A stretch of DNA of 64,000 bases, taken from the NCBI RefSeq assembly GCF_008329605.1, contig NZ_NPKO01000003.1, forward strand, positions 372,001 to 436,000, in the 5' to 3' direction. This document shows, in pieces, positions 7,727-14,202 of this stretch; within the stretch, counting starts at the first letter, position 1, and the number at the start of each line of letters is the position of its first letter. Both the position numbers and the translations under genes were made by a program. The notes beneath the pieces were generated by a model, which saw only the letters and a program-made list of their open reading frames with translations, made no database searches and had not been told where the DNA came from. The stretch is from Mycolicibacterium sp. P9-64. Its GTDB lineage: Bacteria; Actinomycetota; Actinomycetes; Mycobacteriales; Mycobacteriaceae.

Positions 7727-8544
7727 CTGACACCCCACTGGCAGGCCGCGTCGCCTACGTGACCGGAGCGGCACGCGGGCAGGGCCGTTCGCATTGCGTG
7801 CGACTGGCGCGGGCCGGTGCCGACGTTGTCGCCATCGACGCCTGCGCGCCGGTCGCGACGCACAACGGGTATGAGCCCGCGACGCCGGAGGACCTCGCCG
7901 AGACGGTGAGCCTCGTCGAGGGCGAAGGGCGCAAGATCCTCGCCAGGCAGGTCGACGTACGCGACGCCGCAGGGCAGGAGCGGATCGTCGCCGATGCCAT
8001 CGAGCAGTTCGGTCGCCTCGACGTCGTGGTCGCCAACGCCGGGGTGCTGAATTGGGGCAGGCTGTGGGAGATCTCAGCCGAGCAGTGGCAGGAGACCCTC
8101 GACACCAACCTGACCGGCGTGTGGAACACCATCAAGGCCACTGTGCCGCAGATGATCACGGCGGGCAACGGCGGATCCATCATCACCATCAGTTCCGCGG
8201 CGGGCATCAAGGCCGTGCCTGGCTGCGGGCATTACAGTGCGACCAAGTTCGGCGTGGTCGGGTTGACCAACGCGCTGGCGGTCGAACTGGGCGAGTTCGG
8301 TATCCGCGTCAACTCCGTTCACCCATACGGCACCGATACCCCGATGGGCAACGACGTGTCGATGTACAAGATCCTTCAGGATCACCCGCACTTCATTCAC
8401 TCGTTCTCGCCAGGCGCGTTGCCGACCGACTCGCTGGCCGCGCCCGATCTCATTTCCGACATCGTGCTGTGGCTGGCCGGTGACGCCTCGTCACTGGTGA
8501 CCGCCGCCCAAATCCCGGCGGACAAGGGTTATTTGAAGATCTGA
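7723..8544 (+). CDS. Mycofactocin-coupled SDR family oxidoreductase
   Basis: This 273-residue short-chain dehydrogenase begins GRVAYVTGAARGQGRSHCVRL. That extended TGAARGQGRSH glycine motif, followed by an insertion in the NAD-binding region, is characteristic of mycofactocin-dependent SDRs, which keep a tightly bound NADH and pass electrons to mycofactocin. The catalytic Ser lies in ISSAAG, and YSATK supplies Tyr171 and Lys175. The expected reaction is oxidation of a secondary alcohol to a ketone or the reverse. It overlaps the monooxygenase stop by ATGA, so the ketone it makes is a plausible substrate of that enzyme. The mycofactocin biosynthesis genes themselves are not in this window. Confidence 0.85.
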   Translation: MTDTPLAGRVAYVTGAARGQGRSHCVRLARAGADVVAIDACAPVATHNGYEPATPEDLAETVSLVEGEGRKILARQVDVRDAAGQERIVADAIEQFGRLDVVVANAGVLNWGRLWEISAEQWQETLDTNLTGVWNTIKATVPQMITAGNGGSIITISSAAGIKAVPGCGHYSATKFGVVGLTNALAVELGEFGIRVNSVHPYGTDTPMGNDVSMYKILQDHPHFIHSFSPGALPTDSLAAPDLISDIVLWLAGDASSLVTAAQIPADKGYLKI

Positions 8545-8545
8545 C

Positions 8546-9412
8546 CTATACCAGGGCCGACTCGTCGGCGCGAGCGCGACCACGCAGCCGCGACTCGAAC
8601 GCACTCAGCACGTCGAAGTAGTGAGTGGGCGCCAACCGGGCCAGGGCATCGAACAGGTAGGCATCGGGCCCCACCAGGATTCGCGCCTTGCCCTGCTCCA
8701 CACCGCGGTGAATGATCGCCGCTGCCTTGTCCGGTTCGGTCATGGTGATGGCGGCGAACTCCTTCACCATCTGTTCCTGGCTGCGACCGAGGCCGTCCGG
8801 GTCCTTGCGGACGCGGGCGTTGCGCACGATGTTGGTGTTGATGCCGCCGGGGTGCACGTTGATGGCCCTGACCCCGGTGCCGCGTAGCTCCTGGCGCAGA
8901 GAGTCGGTGAACCCACGGACGGCGAACTTCGCCGCACAGTACGCGCTCTGGTTCGGCATGCCGACCAGACCGAAGACACTCGAGGTGTTCACGATGGCCC
9001 CGGAGTCCTGAGCGGTCAGGATCGGCAGGAACGCCCTGGTGCCGTTGACGACGCCGTGGAAGTTGATGTCCCACAGCCAGTCGTCGTCCTCTGGCACCGA
9101 GTCCAGCACCTTCGAGGACACGGCGACACCCGCGTTGTTGAACACCGCACCCAAGGGCTCGGGCGCCCAATCCCGAACCTCTTCCGCGAAGGCGTTCTGA
9201 GCCTCGGCGTCCCTGACGTCGAGCACCTTGGTGAGGGTCGAGCCACCGAGGGTCGCCTCAGTCTCCTTCAGCCCCCGCTCGTCGACGTCGGCGATCGCGA
9301 CCGGGCAGCCGTGAACCGAAAGGCGTTGAGCCAGAGCCCGACCGATACCCGACGCCGCACCAGTGATGACCACCGTGCGTCCGCTGATGACGTTTGCCGC
9401 TGACTTGCTCAT
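8546..9412 (-). CDS. Short-chain dehydrogenase/reductase
   Basis: This is a 288-residue classical SDR with TGAASGIG (17-24), NNAG, a catalytic Ser in the NTSSVFG segment and YCAAK. The C-terminal extension (LARLAPTHYFDVLSAFESRL) resembles mycobacterial SDRs often found beside P450s and lipases. It is the last gene of a minus-strand operon (P450, hydrolase, SDR); its start overlaps the hydrolase stop by four bases. Its stop is one base from the stop of the convergent mycofactocin SDR, so the two operons meet without spacer. The substrate is unknown, probably an alicyclic or long-chain alcohol or ketone. Confidence 0.85.
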   Translation of the reverse strand: MSKSAANVISGRTVVITGAASGIGRALAQRLSVHGCPVAIADVDERGLKETEATLGGSTLTKVLDVRDAEAQNAFAEEVRDWAPEPLGAVFNNAGVAVSSKVLDSVPEDDDWLWDINFHGVVNGTRAFLPILTAQDSGAIVNTSSVFGLVGMPNQSAYCAAKFAVRGFTDSLRQELRGTGVRAINVHPGGINTNIVRNARVRKDPDGLGRSQEQMVKEFAAITMTEPDKAAAIIHRGVEQGKARILVGPDAYLFDALARLAPTHYFDVLSAFESRLRGRARADESALV

Positions 9413-10323
9413 CGTGACTCCTCAGATTGGGTGGTTGGGGCGGACGAACCGTCGAAATGGGTGGTGATCAGGTCGACGATCCGGTCCCACGCGCCGGCAG
9501 GCAGATCGTGGCCCATGCCGACGATCGTCTCCAGTCGCGCTCCGGGGATGGCTCTGGCCGTTGCGGCGCCACCGGTCGGATGGACCATTCGGTCTCGGTC
9601 ACCGTGGATCACCAGGGTCGGCACGTCGATCTGCCGCAACTCGTTGGTCCGGTCCCCCGATGCGAAGATCCCTGCCAGCTGCCGGGCCACGCCATCGGAC
9701 GTCGGATCGCGATCCCAAGCGATGCCGGACTTTTCGCGTATCCAGCCCTCGTCGAACGGAAACCCGTGCGACCCGATGTGTTTGAACGTCCGTACCGCGC
9801 CGTTGATCGCCTCGAGTCGGTTGCGCGGCGGCTTGGCAGTCGCCATCCGCCACCACGTGGACGGCGCGGGCCGCCCGATGCGCGGCGCGCCGGTGGTCGA
9901 CATGATCGACGTGAGCGTGCGCACTCGGCCCGGGTGGTGAGCGGCGACGGTCTGAGCGATCATCCCGCCCATCGAGACGCCGACGAGGTGGGCGTCCTGG
10001 TAACCGAGCGCGTCCAGCAGACCTACCGTGTCGCGCGCCATGTCGCCGAGGTGGTACTGCCTGCTGTCGCTGCCGCCACGCAACATCGCCACCGGATTCG
10101 GCTTGGGGAAGCTCGCGTGGGTCGAACGGCCCACGTCGCGGTTGTCGAATCGGATCACCCGGTAACCCCGCTGCGCGATCGCGGTGGCGATCTCCTCCGG
10201 CCAGGTGTGCAACTGCTGCCCCAGCCCGGCGATCAGCACGACGAGAGGCGCCGCGAGGTCACCGAACGAGTCGTAGCACAGCTCGATTCCGCGGCCGACC
10301 GGCACGATCATCTGCTCGCTCAC
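9409..10323 (-). CDS. Alpha/beta hydrolase (LipG-like)
   Basis: This 304-residue alpha/beta hydrolase has nucleophile elbow GVSMGG, an acid in HGDRDRMVHP and His in MGHDLP, giving a complete Ser-Asp-His triad. The N-terminal VVLIAGLGQQLHTW supplies the oxyanion region. The family includes esterases, lactonases and haloperoxidase-like proteins. Middle gene of the P450 operon, overlapping both neighbours by four bases, so translational coupling is likely. In the cluster context it is a candidate for hydrolysing an ester or lactone made by the nearby Baeyer-Villiger-like monooxygenase; that role is inference. Confidence 0.85.
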   Translation of the reverse strand: MSEQMIVPVGRGIELCYDSFGDLAAPLVVLIAGLGQQLHTWPEEIATAIAQRGYRVIRFDNRDVGRSTHASFPKPNPVAMLRGGSDSRQYHLGDMARDTVGLLDALGYQDAHLVGVSMGGMIAQTVAAHHPGRVRTLTSIMSTTGAPRIGRPAPSTWWRMATAKPPRNRLEAINGAVRTFKHIGSHGFPFDEGWIREKSGIAWDRDPTSDGVARQLAGIFASGDRTNELRQIDVPTLVIHGDRDRMVHPTGGAATARAIPGARLETIVGMGHDLPAGAWDRIVDLITTHFDGSSAPTTQSEESR

Positions 10324-11678
10324 GCCGAGGCCTCCGTCGCGTCCGCGGTCACCAATCTCGGCTCCTGGAGCGAGCGGCGGTACACCACCGCCCGCCCACC
10401 CCGTGCCGGCGCGGTCGCGACGCCGCGTGAGTGCGCGGCCTCACCGGGGGCGTACGTGGTCCCGAACTCGAACTCCTGCAGCAATGTTCGCAGCGTCACT
10501 GCCATTTCCATGTTGGCGAATGCAGCACCGATGCATCGTCGAATGCCGCCACCGAAGGGGATCCAGGCGTGTGTGTCCGGCGGGTTGCCGACGAAGCGAT
10601 CCGGGTTGAATGCCTCGGCGTCGGTGAAACTCCGTTCGGTAGCATGGGCCAGCGAGATGCTCACCAATACGACATGCCGCTCGGGAATGACCCACTCCCC
10701 CAACTTGATCCGCTGTCTGGTCATGCGAGCAGTACCGTTGATGACGGGGCGGGTGCGTTGCACCTCGAAGATGGTGGCCTGAAGCAGATCGGAGCCGCCG
10801 GCGTCGACTTCGTCCCGGAGCCTGGCAAGCAGCCGCGGGTGCCTGCGCAGTCGTTCGACGGCCCACGCCAACGTCGTGGCGGTGGTCTCGTGTCCCGCCG
10901 CGAGCAGGGTGAGCAACTCGTCTGCCACGTGGTCGTCGGAGATCGGCGAACCGTCGTCGTAACGCGCCTGCAGCATCAAGGCGAGCACGTCGTTGCGGTC
11001 CTCGAACCCGGGGTCCCTGCGGGCGTCGGCGATGAGCCTGGCGATGACCGTGTTGTAGCGCCGTCGCAACTTCTCCACCCGGCCCCACGGGCTCAGGGGG
11101 CCATAGTCCCGCCGCGCCGCAGGCGGCATCACCGCTAGCCGCGACGCCTTCAGCACCATCGGCGGCAGCAGCTCGCGAAGTTCTTCGAGCGCAGCGCCGT
11201 CCGCACCGAACACCGCTCGCAGGATGGCGTTGAGCGTGATCCGCATCATCGACGGCATGGTCGCGAACTCGTCACCCTCAGGCCAGGTGGCGATCTCACG
11301 CCGCACCTCCTCCTCGACGATGCCTTCGTAGCCCTGCATGCGCTTGCCGTGAAACGGCGGCACCAGAAGCTTGCGGCGCTGCCGGTGCGGAAGGCCGTCG
11401 AGGCTGAACGTCGATCCAGGGCCGAGCACCTGCCCGAGGGTTCCCGCGCGGGCGATGAGGTCGTTGTTGGCCGTGAAGAGTTCCTTCACCAGCGCGGGAT
11501 CGCTGATCACCGTGGTGTGGCCAAAGATCGGCAGGTTGAGCGTGAACTCCGAACCGTGGCGCCGGGCCACCGCGGCAACGGCCTTGTCGCGGTTGATCAC
11601 GAAGGCGACGCCTTGCACCAGTTTCGGAATGCGCGGTGCCGGCGGCAGCCGCACTGGGTCGTTCGTCGCTTCGGCCAT
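10320..11678 (-). CDS. Cytochrome P450 (CYP138/CYP135-like)
   Basis: This 452-residue P450 has all core motifs: I-helix oxygen-binding AGHETT (261-266), the ExxR pair E305/R308, and the haem loop FGGGIRRCIG (375-384) with the cysteine ligand at 382. It uses external ferredoxin and reductase; none is encoded nearby. The substrate is unknown. ATG 11678 is preceded at good distance by GGAGG; an upstream frame extension to 11744 would run into the operator region. It is the first gene of the P450-hydrolase-SDR operon and sits behind tandem CGGTAC/GTACCG palindromes that probably control it. Confidence 0.9.
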   Translation of the reverse strand: MAEATNDPVRLPPAPRIPKLVQGVAFVINRDKAVAAVARRHGSEFTLNLPIFGHTTVISDPALVKELFTANNDLIARAGTLGQVLGPGSTFSLDGLPHRQRRKLLVPPFHGKRMQGYEGIVEEEVRREIATWPEGDEFATMPSMMRITLNAILRAVFGADGAALEELRELLPPMVLKASRLAVMPPAARRDYGPLSPWGRVEKLRRRYNTVIARLIADARRDPGFEDRNDVLALMLQARYDDGSPISDDHVADELLTLLAAGHETTATTLAWAVERLRRHPRLLARLRDEVDAGGSDLLQATIFEVQRTRPVINGTARMTRQRIKLGEWVIPERHVVLVSISLAHATERSFTDAEAFNPDRFVGNPPDTHAWIPFGGGIRRCIGAAFANMEMAVTLRTLLQEFEFGTTYAPGEAAHSRGVATAPARGGRAVVYRRSLQEPRLVTADATEASA

Positions 11679-11694
11679 GCCTGAACCTCCGGTT

Positions 11695-11742
11695 CGGTAC
11701 GAACAAGTACCGGCCACGGTACGCCTTGGTACCGATGGGTAC
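11695..11742 (-). promoter_or_regulatory. Tandem CGGTAC-N6-GTACCG palindromes upstream of the P450 operon
   Basis: Two identical-architecture palindromes, CGGTAC-6 bp-GTACCG, occupy 11695-11712 and 11717-11734. Their centres are 22 bp apart, two helical turns, so two dimers would bind the same DNA face. A further half-site GGGTAC (11737-11742) follows. The first element ends 17 bp from the P450 start codon. No regulator gene is adjacent, so the cognate protein is unidentified. Confidence 0.7.
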
Positions 11743-11783
11743 AAGCCTTCGACACGTGTCCAATAGCGGGACGATGAGCCCGA

Positions 11784-12797
11784 TCAGAACAGCGTCAGCT
11801 CGGGCTCCGGGACGGCAGCCAGCGGTGCGGGCACTGCACGGAACGACCGCTGGTCGCGGTTCAGTCCGTACTTGACGACCAACGGCGCCACCCGCCGCTG
11901 CAGCATCTCCCGGTAACTCGCAGGCAGATACGCGCCGCGCCCGTACAACTCGCAGTACGTCGCGACGAGCTCCGGGTGCGCGGTCGCCAGCCATGACATG
12001 AACCAGCCGCGGGTCGCGCCGCGCAGATGCAAGGCGAACACCGTCACGCTGCTGGCGCCCGCAGCCGCGATCTGGCCGAGAAGCCCGTCGAGGTGCTCTT
12101 GCGAGTCCGTCAACGAAGGCAGCACCGGGGCGACCATGACATGGCAGTCCAGACCAGCCCCGCGCACCGCCTTGATCAACTCCAGCCTGGCCCGCGGCCC
12201 AGGGGTGCCCGGCTCGACCTCTTGATGAAGCTCGGGATCCGCTACCGCCAGCGAGATCGCGACGCTGACGTCGACGTGATCCGCGGCATCCGCGATCAGC
12301 GCCAGATCCCTGCGCAGCAGGGTGCCCTTCGTGAGAATCGAGAACGGCGTACCCGAATCTGCCAACGCACCAATGATTCCCGGCATCAGCGCGTACCTGC
12401 CCTCGGCCCGCTGATACGGATCGGTGTTGGTACCGAGCGCGACGGTCTCGCGCGTCCACGACGGGCGGGTCAGCTCCCGGCGGAGCACGTCGACGACGTT
12501 GGTCTTCACCACGACCTGGCTGTCGAAGTCCGCGCCGGTGTCGAAGTCGAGATAGGCATGGGTGGGCCTGGCGAAGCAGTATCGGCAGGCGTGACTACAC
12601 CCGCGGTAGCCATTCACGGTGAACCGGAACGGAAGCTGGGCGGCATTGGGCACCTTGTTCAGCGCGGACTTGCACAGCACCTCGTGGAACGTGATGCCGT
12701 CGAACTGCGGAGTGTGCACCGTGCGAACGAACCCGATGCGCTGCAATCCGGGCAGCGCACCGTCGTCGACACCGACGCCTTGGCCATCCCACCGCAC
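11784..12797 (-). CDS. Radical SAM protein of the Rv2578c family
   Basis: This 337-residue radical-SAM enzyme has the iron-sulphur cluster motif C-x3-C-x2-C in GCSHACRYCFARP, followed by the TIM-barrel features TNTDPYQ and SILTKGTLL found in spore-photoproduct-lyase-like relatives. The reaction is unknown. GTG 12797 is chosen over an upstream frame opening at 12887 because the protein then matches the Rv2578c length of about 340 residues and the SOS box falls directly before the start. LexA control is strongly suggested. In M. tuberculosis the orthologue is, from memory, among the LexA-bound DNA-damage genes. Confidence 0.85.
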   Translation of the reverse strand: MRWDGQGVGVDDGALPGLQRIGFVRTVHTPQFDGITFHEVLCKSALNKVPNAAQLPFRFTVNGYRGCSHACRYCFARPTHAYLDFDTGADFDSQVVVKTNVVDVLRRELTRPSWTRETVALGTNTDPYQRAEGRYALMPGIIGALADSGTPFSILTKGTLLRRDLALIADAADHVDVSVAISLAVADPELHQEVEPGTPGPRARLELIKAVRGAGLDCHVMVAPVLPSLTDSQEHLDGLLGQIAAAGASSVTVFALHLRGATRGWFMSWLATAHPELVATYCELYGRGAYLPASYREMLQRRVAPLVVKYGLNRDQRSFRAVPAPLAAVPEPELTLF

Positions 12798-12805
12798 TCC
12801 ATCAT

Positions 12806-12821
12806 TCGAACATTCGTTCGA
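12806..12821 (-). promoter_or_regulatory. Perfect mycobacterial SOS box (LexA site)
   Basis: TCGAAC-ATTC-GTTCGA matches the mycobacterial LexA consensus TCGAAC-N4-GTTCGA at every defined position. It ends 8 bp upstream of the radical-SAM start codon. LexA bound here would occlude the promoter until RecA-stimulated autocleavage after DNA damage. Confidence 0.9.
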
Positions 12822-12907
12822 GTCGATGTCAATGCGGCGCAGCCATCTGCCCAACAAAAAAGAGAAGACGCCAACGCGTCTTCCCACTTAAATGTATAGC
12901 GCAGTGG

Positions 12908-12926
12908 GGGGCTTGCGGCAAGACCG
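12908..12926 (+). promoter_or_regulatory. Putative rifamycin-associated element (RAE)
   Basis: GGGGCTTGCGGCAAGACCG, with exact palindromic core CTTGC-G-GCAAG, differs at only about two positions from the 19-bp RAE as I remember it (GGGGCTTGCGGCAAGGCCC). RAEs drive rifamycin-induced expression of rifamycin-inactivation genes (arr, rph, rox, rgt) and helR in actinobacteria. The element ends 58 bp upstream of a GT1 glycosyltransferase-helR operon, exactly the gene types expected. It lies in the intergenic region shared with the divergent SOS-controlled gene. Confidence 0.75.
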
Positions 12927-12984
12927 GGGTCATGCCGCAGAATCGCTGCCCTAAGCCAGAACTGGCGGAACATGGGGGTAGCGA

Positions 12985-14202
12985 GTGCGGGTGTTGTTGT
13001 CGACGTGGGGGTCGCGCGGGGACGTCGAACCGTTGTTGGGATTCGCGGTGGCCTTGAAGCAGCTCGGCGCGGAAGTACGGCTGTGTGCACCGCCGGATTT
13101 CGCCGACCTGGCGGCCCGGGTCGACGTGGAGATGGTGCCTGCCGGCACGTCGGTGCGCGAGCTGGTGCATGGCGTGCGCGACAGCAAGCCGTCGACGCCC
13201 GCGGATGCGCCGCGGGTGGCGGCGGAACTGGTCGCCGCGCAGTTCGAGACCGTCGCCACGGCCGCCGACGGATGTGATGCAGTGGTCGCAACGGGCCTGA
13301 TGCCCGCGGGCGTGCGTACGGTGGCCGAGGTGCGAGACATTCCCTACGTGCTGGCTGCGTTCCAGGCGCGTAGTTTTCCGGCGCCACATCAGAAACCGCT
13401 GCAGCGTCCTGGCAAGCCGTTCCCGCCGGGCGTGACCGACAACCGGGTGCTTTGGGACGTGGACGCCGAACGGGTGCAGGCGCTGTATGGCGCGCCGCTG
13501 AACGCGCACCGGGCAACGCTCGGCCTGCCGCCGGTCGACAACGTCCGCGATCACGTCTTCACCGGCAGCCCGTGGCTGGCGGCCGACCCTACGCTGGATC
13601 CGTGGCCAGGTTCACCGGATCTCGACGTGGTGCAGACCGGTGCGTGGATCCTGCCCGACGAACGTCCCCTCCCGCCCGATCTGGAGGCGTTCCTGGATGC
13701 GGGCACTCCCCCGGTGTACGTCAGCTTCGGTAGCGTGCGCGCACCGCAGGCCGGCGCCGCAGTGGCCATCGAGGCGATCCGAGCCCAAGGCCGCCGCGTC
13801 GTGATCTCCCGCGGCTGGGCGGAGCTGGCCACGACCGACGACGGGGACGACTGCTGCGTCGTCGGTGAAGTCAACCATCAGGCGCTGTTCGGCCGCGTCG
13901 CCGCCGTCGTACACCACGGCGGTGCCGGCACCACGACGACGGCTGCGAGAGCAGGCGCGCCGCAGGTCGTGGTGCCCCAGATCGCGGATCAGCCGTACTG
14001 GGCGGGCCGGGTGGCCGCGCTGGGTATCGGTGTGGCACACGATGGTTCGACTCCGACGGTCGAGTCCCTTGTCACTGCACTGACCACGGCGCTGTCCCCC
14101 GAGACCCGCGCGCGAGCGACTGCCGTCGCCGCCATGATCCGCACCGACGGCGCGGCGGTGGCCGCGAAACTGCTGCTCGACACAGTCCGCAAGGGAGCGT
14201 GA
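12985..14202 (+). CDS. GT1 family glycosyltransferase, candidate rifamycin glycosyltransferase
   Basis: This 405-residue GT-B enzyme of the UDP-glycosyltransferase/antibiotic glycosyltransferase type has N-terminal acceptor domain opening MRVLLSTWGSRGDVEP and C-terminal nucleotide-sugar motif HHGGAGTT near residue 310 followed by PQIADQPYWAGRV. Relatives include glycopeptide-antibiotic and mycobacterial glycopeptidolipid glycosyltransferases, and Rgt, which glucosylates rifamycins. Context decides between them here: an RAE upstream and helR coupled downstream (overlap at 14200-14202) favour rifamycin inactivation. GTG 12985 follows GGGGGTAGCGA. Without biochemical data the acceptor remains inferred; a glycolipid role is the main alternative. 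Confidence 0.8.
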   Translation: MRVLLSTWGSRGDVEPLLGFAVALKQLGAEVRLCAPPDFADLAARVDVEMVPAGTSVRELVHGVRDSKPSTPADAPRVAAELVAAQFETVATAADGCDAVVATGLMPAGVRTVAEVRDIPYVLAAFQARSFPAPHQKPLQRPGKPFPPGVTDNRVLWDVDAERVQALYGAPLNAHRATLGLPPVDNVRDHVFTGSPWLAADPTLDPWPGSPDLDVVQTGAWILPDERPLPPDLEAFLDAGTPPVYVSFGSVRAPQAGAAVAIEAIRAQGRRVVISRGWAELATTDDGDDCCVVGEVNHQALFGRVAAVVHHGGAGTTTTAARAGAPQVVVPQIADQPYWAGRVAALGIGVAHDGSTPTVESLVTALTTALSPETRARATAVAAMIRTDGAAVAAKLLLDTVRKGA

